Positions 8,472-17,129 of a DNA stretch of 64,000 bases are shown here, in pieces. Position numbers and translations under genes: made by a program. Source of the DNA: Opitutia bacterium (GTDB lineage Bacteria; Verrucomicrobiota; Verrucomicrobiia; Opitutales; T3Sed10-336); the NCBI GenBank assembly GCA_003558065.1, contig PWMU01000079.1:1-64000 (forward strand). The letters are read 5' to 3'. The notes beneath the pieces are model-generated. The model was not told where the DNA came from, ran no database searches, and saw nothing but the letters and a program-made list of their open reading frames with translations. How positions within the stretch are numbered: position 1 is the stretch's first letter; each line of letters opens with the position of its first letter.

Positions 8472-10643
8472 TTAAACTGCTCTTCGGTGCCCGGAATATC
8501 CGGCAGTGCGCTGTTTCGGAGGCCCCGCGGTTTTTCCCGGATTCCAGACCCCATCGACCATCAGCGTGCCGGGATTGTCGGGAATACCGTATTCGTTTCG
8601 TTCGATGAGGTTGATCAGGATATCGGTTGCCCGGGCTCCCAGGAGTTCGGTGTTCTGGTAAATGCCGGAGAGGGATCCGGTGCGTTTCGGACAGCTCAGG
8701 CTGACGAAACCGAGATCCCCGGGGACAGCATACCCCCAGGTGCGCAATCGGTGGAGCAAAGGGCTGGCGTTGGGGCTCACAATGACTTCCGGCCGGACCT
8801 TTTCCATCCATTGCGACACCACCTGCTTCGTCCATTCGCCGGCAACCAAGGGCTTAAGCGGTGCGAGGCCGCCGAGTTCGCGGCACTCCATCAGGTAGGC
8901 GGCCGACCAGCGGTTCTGTACATTGGCGGTTGCGGAGGTGCTCTTCAGCGCCAGGCCGATTCGCCGGTAGCCCAGGCGCGCGCATTCGCGTACGGCCCGT
9001 CGCATGGAACTGTAATGGTCGTTGACGGCACGGTGGATCGGCGGATGACTCAGGGTGAAACCGTAAGCGACGAGGCAAAACCAGTCCCAGTGAAGATCCA
9101 GCTTAAGATCCGGAGCGGGCAGCGAAGCGAACATCAGTCCTTGAATGGACCGACGGCGGAGCTCTTCGGAAAACCGAGGATCGTCTCTTCTCACCGGCGG
9201 AAGCCAGATTTCCTCCATACGGAAGCCCCGTTTTTCCGCTCGTGCCCGGGCCTCGGTGAAAAAAGCGGCAATGGTCGGGGTCACCCGCCGCCAGCCGTCC
9301 CGCGTCGGGAAACTGGTAACGAAGGCGAGCCTAGGCGGCTTTTTCGGAAGCTTTCCGGAGCGTTTCCCGGTCATGAGAAGAGAGATGTAGGGATTGTTTC
9401 GGTACCCGAATTTTTCGGCCGCCTCACGGACTCGTTTTCGAGTGGCGGGCGGAATCTTCGTGCTGTCCCGGAGGCTCAGGGAGACGGTTGAGACATGCAT
9501 GTTCAGTTCCGTGGCAAGGTCGCGCATCGAAACGTAGTGTCCTCGTTTGTGCCGAACCGGGATCGCGGCGACACGCTCCGACGCCTGCTCGACCAGCGTC
9601 TTTCCCGGGTTCCAAACACCCTTGACAAAAAGCGTGTTGGAGAAGGCGGGGCTTCCGCGCTCATTGCGGTCAATGGAGTCGACCAGCATATCCACCGCAC
9701 GGGCGGCCAGAATCGCAGGGTTGGGATAGATGCCGGAGACCGTTCCGTCGAGTGTGGGACTGTTCAAGCTGATCAATCCAAGCTCTTCCGGCACCTTCCA
9801 CCCACCGGTCTCGATCCTTTCCTTCAAAGACCCCGCCCAGGAAACGACCAGTGCTTCGGGACGGTGTTTCCGCAGCCACGCGAAGAGTGTTTGATCGTCC
9901 CACCGTTCCATCAGAAGCGGCGGGAGGCGGTGCGACCTTTGAGAGCGCTCCTGCTCCATCAGGTACGCGGCCAGCCAGCGGCGGTTGATTCTTGGGTTTT
10001 CGTCATCGGCAAGCACCAGTCCTATCCGGCCGCAGCCGCTGCGATGACAGCGTTCCATGGCAGTCATCAGGGATTGAAACGGGTCGCAGGCGACCCGGTT
10101 GAGGGCCGGGCTCCCCACGGCGAAACCAACGCTCACCACCGAAAACCTGTTCCATTCCAGAATCAGTTCGTCACGAAGTTCCGGATACGCAGCCAGTAGA
10201 ACGCCGGAGATATTGCGGGTATAAAGAATTCCGGTGGCGCGCCGGCCGGTCATTCCCTTGTCGCTGAGGTTAAACGTGTCCAGCCGGTATCCTTTCTCCT
10301 CGGCGCGCCTCTCCGCGCTTTCGAGAATCGGATGCAGGAAAGACGACGAAAAACCGGTAAATCGGGGTTCGGCCGCGGTGCACAGGGCGAGGACCGGACG
10401 GGTGACCGATGGGCGGCGGCCTTTGGTCCGCTCGCGGCGAATGGCCATCAGGGCGGAAACGTAGGGATTGCGTTCGTAGCCCAGACGATTGGCCGCCTGA
10501 ATCACCTTGTCCCGGGTGGCGGGGGATATTTTCGGACTTCTGTTGAGCGCCAGAGAAACGGTCGCGGTCGTAACCCCGGCCGCGGATGCCACATCCTGCA
10601 TCGTGACCGGCCTGCGGGGTCTGACTGGGTCATTCTTCGCCAT
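8472..10643 (-). CDS. Double-length LacI-family transcriptional regulator (two HTH plus two ligand domains)
   Basis: One uninterrupted 723-codon frame encodes two complete LacI-type repressors head to tail. Unit 1 has a LacI helix-turn-helix at residues about 13-60 (VTMQDVASAAGVTTATVSLA) and a periplasmic-binding-protein-like domain to about 350. Unit 2 repeats this with an HTH at about 370-420 (YVSMRDLATELNMHVSTVSL) and a second ligand domain to about 705. Both units end in the block GVWNPGKT and share SGIYxNxxxLxARAxDxLxxxIxRNE. Normal LacI proteins are about 330-360 residues and work as dimers; this chain would be an obligate pseudo-dimer or a two-operator binder. It is divergent from the secreted lyase gene and upstream of gntK, so it probably controls this sugar locus. 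Confidence 0.9.
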   Translation of the reverse strand: MAKNDPVRPRRPVTMQDVASAAGVTTATVSLALNRSPKISPATRDKVIQAANRLGYERNPYVSALMAIRRERTKGRRPSVTRPVLALCTAAEPRFTGFSSSFLHPILESAERRAEEKGYRLDTFNLSDKGMTGRRATGILYTRNISGVLLAAYPELRDELILEWNRFSVVSVGFAVGSPALNRVACDPFQSLMTAMERCHRSGCGRIGLVLADDENPRINRRWLAAYLMEQERSQRSHRLPPLLMERWDDQTLFAWLRKHRPEALVVSWAGSLKERIETGGWKVPEELGLISLNSPTLDGTVSGIYPNPAILAARAVDMLVDSIDRNERGSPAFSNTLFVKGVWNPGKTLVEQASERVAAIPVRHKRGHYVSMRDLATELNMHVSTVSLSLRDSTKIPPATRKRVREAAEKFGYRNNPYISLLMTGKRSGKLPKKPPRLAFVTSFPTRDGWRRVTPTIAAFFTEARARAEKRGFRMEEIWLPPVRRDDPRFSEELRRRSIQGLMFASLPAPDLKLDLHWDWFCLVAYGFTLSHPPIHRAVNDHYSSMRRAVRECARLGYRRIGLALKSTSATANVQNRWSAAYLMECRELGGLAPLKPLVAGEWTKQVVSQWMEKVRPEVIVSPNASPLLHRLRTWGYAVPGDLGFVSLSCPKRTGSLSGIYQNTELLGARATDILINLIERNEYGIPDNPGTLMVDGVWNPGKTAGPPKQRTAGYSGHRRAV

Positions 10644-10671
10644 GAATACGGATTCTCCAAAGGATATCTAT

Positions 10672-10702
10672 GACCGATTCCATTCGATTGCAATGGCTGG
10701 TC
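10672..10702. promoter_or_regulatory. Nested inverted repeat upstream of the double-LacI gene
   Basis: GACC/GGTC (10672-10675, 10699-10702) flanks CCATT/AATGG (10680-10684, 10692-10696). It lies about 30 bases upstream of the regulator start and could be an autoregulatory site, but the arms are short and the spacing asymmetric. Confidence 0.25.
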
Positions 10703-10762
10703 AACTATTTAAACGAGAGACTGCCTGCATTCGTGCGCCGCGCCGCCTACGGTTGGCAAAAC

Positions 10763-10778
10763 TGAACACCGATGTTCA
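10763..10778. promoter_or_regulatory. Candidate LacI-type operator TGAACACCGATGTTCA
   Basis: A 16-base palindrome with perfect 6-bp arms (TGAACA/TGTTCA) around a CG-containing centre. This is the architecture of LacI-family operators. It sits in the divergent region between the double-LacI gene and the secreted lyase gene. Assignment to this regulator is inferred from position. Confidence 0.5.
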
Positions 10779-10956
10779 TTCACCAATAAATGTTTTCAAA
10801 CCCCGCATTCGACCATGCACCCGTTCTCATCGGCACGCCCCCGATCCGGCGTGTTCAACCTGATCGAATTGCTCACGGATAAGCAGGAAGCAGCAGGGCG
10901 TTGGGAAACGGCAGGATAACTTCAGGCATTTTAAAACCCGGTATACTTTGGAATCG

Positions 10957-12336
10957 ATGTTGACCTCTTTATTTTATTCAACGCCTCGAAATGAATCGGG
11001 AAGCCGCGAGAGAACGGCGATCTCTTTCGCGTTCTCTTCGCGGCCTGCCGTATTCACCCATCGTTTACGGGTTGGCGGGGTTCCGCTCCTTGTTCTTTCC
11101 TGCCTGGCGTCCGGTTTGGCAGTTGATGCGTCGGCCGGAGAGTCCGGGTCCGGAAGCAGTCGGGACGCACTACCGGAAACCCTTTTCCTGCGTCCGGAAG
11201 CCCTGGCTGCACAAAAGCAGCGCCTGGAAGCGGGCGATTCTCATGTGGAGGCGGCTTTCGACGAGTTGATCCGGCGGGCGGAGGAAGCTTTGGAGCAGGA
11301 GCCGGTCACCATTGTGAGCAAGCCCCAGACCCCGCCGAGCGGCGATAAGCACGATTATATGAGCCTGGGGCCCTACTGGTGGCCCGATCCGGACTCGGAA
11401 GACGGGCTGCCGTACATCCAGCGGGACGGGGAGGTGAATCCGGAACGCTACGATTATGACCTGCCGCGTTTGGACGCGGTGACACGCGCCGTGCGCGATC
11501 TCGGCCCCGCGTATTATTTCAGCGAAAACGAGGAGTACGCCGAACACGCTGCCTTGCTGTTGCGCACGTTCTTCATCGACGTTGAAACCCGTATGAACCC
11601 GAACCTTAAGTACGCGCAAATCCGGCGCGGCCATGGGGAACTGAATCCGGGTGGTATCATCGAAACCACGCGCTTCCGCGATCTGATTGACTCGATTCTT
11701 TTGCTGAAGGGATCGGAAGCCTGGACAAACGAAGACCATACCGCTTTGAAGCGTTGGTTTGGAGACTATACCGATTGGCTGGTCAACAGCGAGCACGCCC
11801 GCGAAGAGGCCGAAGCCGCGAACAATCACGGAACCTGGTGGGCCTACCAGGCGGTTCTCTACGCCCTTTTTTCGGGGAAGAACGACGTCGCGCTCGAAGT
11901 CCTGAAAACCATCCCGGACCGGATCTCGGACCAGATCGAGCCCGACGGCCGCCAGCCGTACGAGATTGTCCGAACGCGTTCCTTTCATTACCACGATTTC
12001 AACAACCGGGGCCTTTTGCGGCTGGCCCGCCTGGCCTCCCATGTCGATTTCGACCTGGCTTCGTTCGAGACCGACGACGGGCGCGGTATCCGTACCGCCG
12101 TCGAGTTTCTGATCCCTTACGCCACCGGCGGGAAGGAATGGGAGTGGGAACAAATCTCAGACATTCGCTATAACAACGTCGCGCGCCAGTTTCGCCGGGC
12201 CTCCGTTGTTTTTGAAGACCCGAAATTTGAACGAGCGATCGAGCGCTTGCCGGACGGGGGCAAGGGTCATTTGCACAGCAGCGTGCGCCTGCTGGATCCC
12301 CCGCCGGAACTCGAAATAGAAAGCGGCTACCGATAA
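10957..12336 (+). CDS. Secreted alginate lyase superfamily protein (PL5-like)
   Basis: A 459-residue protein with an N-terminal hydrophobic stretch (VPLLVLSCLASGLAVDASAG) after a long polar lead, read as a signal peptide. The ATG at 10957 was chosen over a TTG at 10948. Family blocks are intact: YWWPDPDSEDGLPYIQRDGE, ANNHGTWWAYQ, and GRQPYEIVRTRSFHYH, which carry the asparagine, histidine, arginine and tyrosine residues that form the catalytic cleft in PL5 alginate lyases. It probably depolymerises an acidic polysaccharide in the periplasm or outside. The cytoplasmic paralogue at 6691 shares this architecture. Divergent from the double LacI gene with a palindrome between, it is the best candidate target of that regulator. 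Confidence 0.85.
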   Translation: MLTSLFYSTPRNESGSRERTAISFAFSSRPAVFTHRLRVGGVPLLVLSCLASGLAVDASAGESGSGSSRDALPETLFLRPEALAAQKQRLEAGDSHVEAAFDELIRRAEEALEQEPVTIVSKPQTPPSGDKHDYMSLGPYWWPDPDSEDGLPYIQRDGEVNPERYDYDLPRLDAVTRAVRDLGPAYYFSENEEYAEHAALLLRTFFIDVETRMNPNLKYAQIRRGHGELNPGGIIETTRFRDLIDSILLLKGSEAWTNEDHTALKRWFGDYTDWLVNSEHAREEAEAANNHGTWWAYQAVLYALFSGKNDVALEVLKTIPDRISDQIEPDGRQPYEIVRTRSFHYHDFNNRGLLRLARLASHVDFDLASFETDDGRGIRTAVEFLIPYATGGKEWEWEQISDIRYNNVARQFRRASVVFEDPKFERAIERLPDGGKGHLHSSVRLLDPPPELEIESGYR

Positions 12337-12393
12337 GCTCGAAAATATACTCGCGCAGATACCGTTGTTCCAAACCAGTTATATCCCCTGCAA

Positions 12394-12420
12394 CCCTTTG
12401 TGGGAGCGGGTTCACCCGGC
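12394..12420. repeat. REP-like palindrome
   Basis: TTTGTGGGAGCGGGTTCACCCGG contains the hairpin CGGGT-TC-ACCCG. Its reverse complement resembles the element at 63542 (both contain CCGCTCC followed by an AT-richer CAA). It looks like a degenerate REP sequence in the gap after the lyase gene. Confidence 0.4.
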
Positions 12421-12481
12421 CGTCGGCCGTGGACGAAAACCGCGGGAAATGTCCTGAATGATTCGCGTCAAATAAGAAATC

Positions 12482-13525
12482 GTGATTGATCGACTCAGAA
12501 ATCAGAAAAAAAGTCCGGATCGCCCCCCACGAATCAGCCTTGCCGTAGGGCCGTGGCTTCAGTCGGTTCTGTTCGATGATCGATCGTACGCTCGGCTCCA
12601 GGCCGCGGGCGAGTTGCGTATTCAACAGTCTGATCGGCTTTCGGACAAGGAGCTGGCGGACTGGATGAAGGATACCAACATCCTGATCACCGGCTGGAAA
12701 TGTCCGAAGATCGAAAGCTGGATGCTCGACCAGGCGCCCGGGCTTGATCTCGTCGCCCACAGCGCGGGGAGCGTGAAGACTCTTCTGCCTCTCGATGCGT
12801 ACGGACGCGTCACAGTCGTCAGCGCCGCCGCTGCAATGGCACCGGCTGTGGCCGAACTGGCGCTTTCCGCCATTTTGATGATGCTTCGCCGCCCGCACCA
12901 GTACGACGCCGGTATCCGCGAAGGAACACTGAAAGCCTGGGGTAGCTCGTCGGGCGAAATTCTCGGGAGGGAAGTCTGCGGCAGCCGGCTGCTTGTCGTC
13001 GGAGCCAGCCGGGTGGGCCGCTCGTTGGTTTCCTTTGCGAAAGCCCTTGGCGCCGACGTTCGTGTCAGCGATCCCTACCTCGCTTCCGGCGACGCGGCCG
13101 ATATGGGCGTGGTCAACGATTCCCTCGACGCCCTGTTACCCTGGTGCGATGTTCTCTCTCTGCACACGCCCCTGACAGAGGAGACCCGGGGACTGATCGG
13201 GCCCGGGCAATTGGCGCTCCTGCGCGACGGCGCGCTTGTGGTGAACACGGCGCGCGGCGCGCTCATGGATCAAGGAGCTTTGCTCAGAGAGCTGCAGAAC
13301 GGGCGGCTCAACGCTGCGCTTGATGTGTTCGAGAAGGAGCCGTTGCCCGCCGGGGACCCGTTGGGCTCGATTGATAATGTGCTGCTTCTTCCGCATATGG
13401 GCGCCGCAACCGAACAGGCCCGTCGGCGCCAGGGGGAGTTGGTTGTCGAGGAGATCGAGCGTTTTATGACCGGCCGGCCCCTGCGCCATGCCGTCGACGT
13501 CGAGCAATTGGCAATCCTGGCATGA
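12482..13525 (+). CDS. D-isomer-specific 2-hydroxyacid dehydrogenase
   Basis: A 347-residue NAD-dependent dehydrogenase. The Rossmann motif reads VVGASRVGRS near residue 178, with an Asp acceptor in VSDPY. The catalytic triad is visible as Arg in NTARGALMD, Glu in FEKEPLP and His in LLPHMG. These define the phosphoglycerate/glyoxylate dehydrogenase superfamily; the exact 2-keto acid cannot be read. The start is a GTG. The next gene starts 43 bases downstream and a third follows without a gap, so this is likely the first gene of a three-gene sugar operon, perhaps reducing a keto-sugar acid released by the lyases. Confidence 0.85.
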   Translation: MIDRLRNQKKSPDRPPRISLAVGPWLQSVLFDDRSYARLQAAGELRIQQSDRLSDKELADWMKDTNILITGWKCPKIESWMLDQAPGLDLVAHSAGSVKTLLPLDAYGRVTVVSAAAAMAPAVAELALSAILMMLRRPHQYDAGIREGTLKAWGSSSGEILGREVCGSRLLVVGASRVGRSLVSFAKALGADVRVSDPYLASGDAADMGVVNDSLDALLPWCDVLSLHTPLTEETRGLIGPGQLALLRDGALVVNTARGALMDQGALLRELQNGRLNAALDVFEKEPLPAGDPLGSIDNVLLLPHMGAATEQARRRQGELVVEEIERFMTGRPLRHAVDVEQLAILA

Positions 13526-13568
13526 AGAAGCAGCAACGAATGTTCCGCCTGTTCTGCGACAACCAATC

Positions 13569-14471
13569 ATGAACGCGAAAAATTCCATGAACGACCGATG
13601 GATGGTTTTCAGCAAGCATCTGTGGGGCCCGTCGCTGGATGAAACCGGGCGGCGGCTGGCCGAGATGAACGTTGGCGCGATCGATCTGACTGTTCGGCCC
13701 GGCGGCCATGTGGAGCCGGAACGGGCGGCCGATGACTTGCCGGCCGCAGCGGAGGCTCTCGGCGAGCACGATGTCCGGATCGGGATGATCACCACCCAGA
13801 TCACGGACGCGACGGAGGCGACGACGGAATCCATTCTGCGGACTGCTTCCCGGCTCCGGATCCGGTACTACAAGCTCGGTTACTGGCGTTACCACGGCTT
13901 CAGATCCATCAAGTCCCGGCGTGGCGAAGTCGCCGCCCGCCTCAGGGACCTCGCTGCCTTGAATCTTGAATTCGGCATCCACGGCGGTTTCCACAACCAT
14001 TCGGCCGATTTCTTCGGTGCCCTGCCGGGCGACACCGAGGCCGTTCTCGAACAGGTGGCCCCCGAAGCCATCGGCGTCTACTTCGATCCCGCCCACGCAT
14101 CCATCGAGGGTTCTTCGTATGGCTGGCTGATGGGAATGGATCTGCTGGCGGACCGGATCACGATGCTGGCGGTGAAAGACTATCGATGGATACCCAACAC
14201 CGGCAGGCACCAGGCGGGCCGGCTTTACAGTTCGGAGTTTTGTCCCCTGGGCGAGGGCAATACCTGCTGGCCGTCTGTTGTGGAGTGTTTGAATGAGATC
14301 GGGTTTAACGGTCCCGTGTCCTTCCACAGCGAATACCAGGGGCCCCACAGTTTTCAGGATCTCAGTGTCGACGAAGTGTTCGAACAAACCCGGAAGGACG
14401 TGCAGCAGTTTGCATGTTGGACGGAGGCCGCGCGCGGCAGGTCGGGTCAGATTGGAGTTGGCGGTCCCTGA
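13569..14471 (+). CDS. Sugar phosphate isomerase/epimerase (xylose isomerase-like TIM barrel)
   Basis: A 300-residue TIM-barrel protein of the AP-endonuclease-2/xylose-isomerase-like family. Metal-ligand blocks are visible: HGGFHNHSADF, YFDPAHASIEG, AVKDYRW and SFHSEYQ, matching the His/Glu/Asp ligands of inosose isomerase, tagatose epimerase and hexulose isomerase relatives. The reading frame extends into the preceding gene, so ATG 13569 was taken as start. It is followed directly by the solute-binding protein gene (stop TGA abuts ATG). It probably isomerises a sugar or sugar acid in the same pathway; the substrate is unknown. Confidence 0.8.
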   Translation: MNAKNSMNDRWMVFSKHLWGPSLDETGRRLAEMNVGAIDLTVRPGGHVEPERAADDLPAAAEALGEHDVRIGMITTQITDATEATTESILRTASRLRIRYYKLGYWRYHGFRSIKSRRGEVAARLRDLAALNLEFGIHGGFHNHSADFFGALPGDTEAVLEQVAPEAIGVYFDPAHASIEGSSYGWLMGMDLLADRITMLAVKDYRWIPNTGRHQAGRLYSSEFCPLGEGNTCWPSVVECLNEIGFNGPVSFHSEYQGPHSFQDLSVDEVFEQTRKDVQQFACWTEAARGRSGQIGVGGP

Positions 14472-16478
14472 ATGCCGGCGGGAACAAGACAGGTAACCGC
14501 CGCTGTCGCCGGCGTGGTCGTGTTTGTCGGCCTGGTGTTGCTGGTCGCGATACTGGGGCGCGGCATGTATTACCTCACTTATGTCGGGGCTTCCGCGGAA
14601 CGGGAGCTCGAACTCCTGGAAGCGGACGGTTCCCCGCGCGCTCCGATCGGTCACCACCGTGTCGCGGAATGGAACGGGGAACGGGTTTTCGGTGAAGCGC
14701 CCGAACTCGGGAGTCTGGTCGAGGCGGGGGCGCTCCCGCCGGTCGAGGATCGTCTTCCGGAGAATCCCCTGGTGATTGATCCACCTGAACAGATAGGGCC
14801 GTACGGCGGCGTGTGGCGGCGGTTTGGCACGGGTCCCGAAGACATCAGCGCCATGACGGCCGTTATGTACGAGGTCCTGTTTCGCTGGGACCCGATGATG
14901 GAGGAGATACTGCCCAATCTCGCCACGGACTGGGAGGTGAGGGAGGACGGCAGAGTTTATGTGTTCCACCTCCGCCGGGGAGTACGTTGGTCGGATGGCG
15001 AGCCTTTTACTTCCGGGGATCTGATGTTCTGGTACAACCATGTCCTCACTAACAGCGATCTTTCCCCCGCGCCCCACCGGGCTTTCGTTCGGGGAGGAGA
15101 AGTGATGGATATGGAGGCGCCCGACGAGTACACGGTAAAATTCCGCTTTGCCGAGCCGCACGGACTTTTCATGCGCTGGATCGTCGAACACGTAACCCGC
15201 CAGATGCTCGAATATCCAGCGCATTACTTCCGCCGGTTTCATCCGGATTTTCAGGATGAAGAGACCTTGAGCGCGCGGGTGCGGGCGGCGGGATTCAGTT
15301 TCTGGTATCAGTATTTCGAGGATAAAGCCGAATGGCGAAACACGGAACGGCCAACGCTCACGGCCTGGGTTATTACGAGGCCGCCGCCCGCACGGCGAAT
15401 CGTGTTTGAAAGGAACCCGTACTACTGGAAGGTCGACAGCGACGGCAATCAGCTTCCCTATATCGAGCGAAAAACGTATCAGATCTCCGAGCGCGAGGCC
15501 ATCAATCTCCACTTTATGCGGGGGGAAATGGGGGTCGAGGACCGTCATGTCCTGCTCAGAAACTATCCGCTGCTCAAGGAGTTCCGGAAACGCGGCAACT
15601 ACCGGATCCATGAGTGGGTTGCCGAGGAAGGTTCGAGCGCGATCATGCCCAATCTCAACCACCGCGATCTTGAGATGAAGGAGGTGATCGGCGATCGTCG
15701 GTTCCGGTTGGCGCTTTCCCACGCCATCAACCGTGAGGAGATTCGCGAAGCGGTCTATTTCGGCCTCGGCCGGCCCAGGCAGATTACTCCCGCGGCCACC
15801 TCCCCGCTTTACGATGAACGCTTGGCTGTCGCTTACACTGAATTCCGGCCGGAAGAAGCCGAACGGCTCCTGGATGAGATGGGGCTCGACCGACGGAACA
15901 AAGAGGGCATCCGGCTGCTCCCGGGCGGGAAACCGTTGAGTCTGACGATCGAAATGTTTCCGTTACTCGGCGACATGGAGACCCTGAACCTCGTGGCCGA
16001 CCACTGGAAGCAGGTGGGTGTCGATGCCGATGTCCGCCTGCACGCCCGCTCACTGTTCTACACCCGAATGCCCGCCAGGCTCCACGATGTGGGGGTCTCC
16101 AGTATCAGCCAACTGCTCACCCCCTTGTTGGACCATCGGTTTTTTGTTCCGTATCATCCCACGGCACCCCGGCACGCACTCGCCTACAGCAACTGGTTTC
16201 TCTCGGACGGGGAGCGTGGCGAGCGCCCTCCGCCGGAAATGCTTCGTGTCATGGAGCTGTACCGGGAAATCCAGGACACCGTCGATTTGGACGAGCAAAT
16301 TCGGCTTGGAAGACGGATTCAGGAGATCAATACGGAGAACCTCTGGGTCATCGGCCTCGTTGGGGATCTCCCCGGCCTGGTGCTGGTGAACAACAGCTTC
16401 AAAAACGTCCCGTCCGACGCGATCCTCCACGCCAACGTGGGAATGACGGCTCCCGAGTGCTATGCGGTCGAGGAATAG
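14472..16478 (+). CDS. Family 5 ABC-type solute-binding protein, membrane anchored, orphan
   Basis: A 668-residue extracellular solute-binding protein of SBP_bac_5 type. Typical blocks are DWEVREDGRVYVFHLRRGVRWSDGEPFTSGD, RNPYYWKVDSDGNQLPYIE and RRFRLALSHAINREEI. Instead of a lipobox it has one long N-terminal hydrophobic helix (residues about 8-30) with no evident cleavage site, so it is probably anchored in the inner membrane facing the periplasm. These proteins usually bind oligopeptides, and sometimes oligosaccharides, for an ABC importer. No permease or ATPase gene is present nearby. Its ATG directly follows the TGA of the isomerase gene, so translational coupling is likely. Confidence 0.85.
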   Translation: MPAGTRQVTAAVAGVVVFVGLVLLVAILGRGMYYLTYVGASAERELELLEADGSPRAPIGHHRVAEWNGERVFGEAPELGSLVEAGALPPVEDRLPENPLVIDPPEQIGPYGGVWRRFGTGPEDISAMTAVMYEVLFRWDPMMEEILPNLATDWEVREDGRVYVFHLRRGVRWSDGEPFTSGDLMFWYNHVLTNSDLSPAPHRAFVRGGEVMDMEAPDEYTVKFRFAEPHGLFMRWIVEHVTRQMLEYPAHYFRRFHPDFQDEETLSARVRAAGFSFWYQYFEDKAEWRNTERPTLTAWVITRPPPARRIVFERNPYYWKVDSDGNQLPYIERKTYQISEREAINLHFMRGEMGVEDRHVLLRNYPLLKEFRKRGNYRIHEWVAEEGSSAIMPNLNHRDLEMKEVIGDRRFRLALSHAINREEIREAVYFGLGRPRQITPAATSPLYDERLAVAYTEFRPEEAERLLDEMGLDRRNKEGIRLLPGGKPLSLTIEMFPLLGDMETLNLVADHWKQVGVDADVRLHARSLFYTRMPARLHDVGVSSISQLLTPLLDHRFFVPYHPTAPRHALAYSNWFLSDGERGERPPPEMLRVMELYREIQDTVDLDEQIRLGRRIQEINTENLWVIGLVGDLPGLVLVNNSFKNVPSDAILHANVGMTAPECYAVEE

Positions 16479-16530
16479 GCCGGAGGGGCGCGGGTCGAAT
16501 GGCGCTCGGTTAGGCTCAGAGTAAAACGCG

Positions 16531-16564
16531 CTTCCAGCGTGTTGTCTCAGGCTGGAAGCCTGAG
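16531..16564. repeat. Intergenic palindromic repeat (CTCAGGC-TGGAA-GCCTGAG)
   Basis: Two overlapping hairpins: CTTCCAGC/GCTGGAAG (16531-16538, 16551-16558) and CTCAGGC/GCCTGAG (16546-16552, 16558-16564). It lies between convergent genes and may act as a bidirectional terminator or REP-like element. Confidence 0.55.
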
Positions 16565-16649
16565 CTAGTGCGATCCACCGCCTAAACCGGGCGCCATCCG
16601 GATTGGCGGGTGATGAATCGCGGGTTCGACCCGGGCAACCCTTGTTCGC

Positions 16650-17129
16650 TCAGTACTCGATGCGGTCGGGGTTCTGAAGCCAGGCTTCAAAGACGCGAAG
16701 GCCCGTTTCGCGCCGGCTTTGGGTCCAGTTGAGTTCCCTTTCTGGCCAGTCTTTTCGGATTTCGGCGAGGATCTTCCCGTCGTCGAATCCTGCTCGGGCG
16801 GCGTCTTCGCTCCGACAGGCGAATACCAGGCGATCGATCCGCGACCAGTAAATCGCGGCCAGGCACATCGGGCAGGGCTCGCAGCTGCTGTAGAGCGTGC
16901 ATCCGGTGAGGACATGTGTGTCCAGATTTCGGCAGGCGTCCCGGAGAGCGACAATCTCGGCGTGGGCCGAAGGGTCGCGCGAGGAGACCACTTGATTCCA
17001 GCCCTCGCCGACCAGGGTGTCTTCTCGGGTAATCACCGCACCGAAGGGACCCTGACGCCCGTCGCGCGAATGCTCCTCAGCAAGCGAGAGGGCGTGCTCC
17101 AGCCAGGACTCGTCGCGGGTTCCCGGCAT
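16650..17129 (-). CDS. Guanine deaminase-like cytidine/deoxycytidylate deaminase family protein
   Basis: A 159-residue zinc deaminase. Zinc and proton-shuttle residues are present in HAEI (near residue 56) and CEPCPMC (near residue 83). The downstream SEDAARAGFDD segment resembles the Bacillus GuaD subgroup more than the tRNA adenosine deaminase TadA. Predicted reaction: guanine to xanthine in purine salvage. The start codon abuts the stop of the upstream DUF6624-like gene, so the two are co-transcribed. TadA-like activity is the main alternative. Confidence 0.8.
   Translation of the reverse strand: MPGTRDESWLEHALSLAEEHSRDGRQGPFGAVITREDTLVGEGWNQVVSSRDPSAHAEIVALRDACRNLDTHVLTGCTLYSSCEPCPMCLAAIYWSRIDRLVFACRSEDAARAGFDDGKILAEIRKDWPERELNWTQSRRETGLRVFEAWLQNPDRIEY

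Larger units (their letters stand above)
10644..10956. other. Divergent regulatory region (double LacI / secreted lyase)
   Basis: A 313-base gap between divergent genes. It holds the two inverted repeats listed separately. A TATACT hexamer at 10942-10947 lies only 10 bases before the chosen lyase ATG, so if it is a -10 box transcription would start at or very near the start codon; no good -35 accompanies it. No coding sequence is visible. Confidence 0.5.

Noticed and set aside
13464-15722. 752-codon minus-strand open frame over the isomerase and SBP genes
   Set aside because: Overlaps two well-supported plus-strand genes with catalytic motifs; no recognisable domain.
16605-16640. tRNA-like T-arm (GGGTTCGACCCG)
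   Set aside because: The stem does not form a proper 5-bp T-arm with 7-base loop, and no acceptor or anticodon arm fits nearby.
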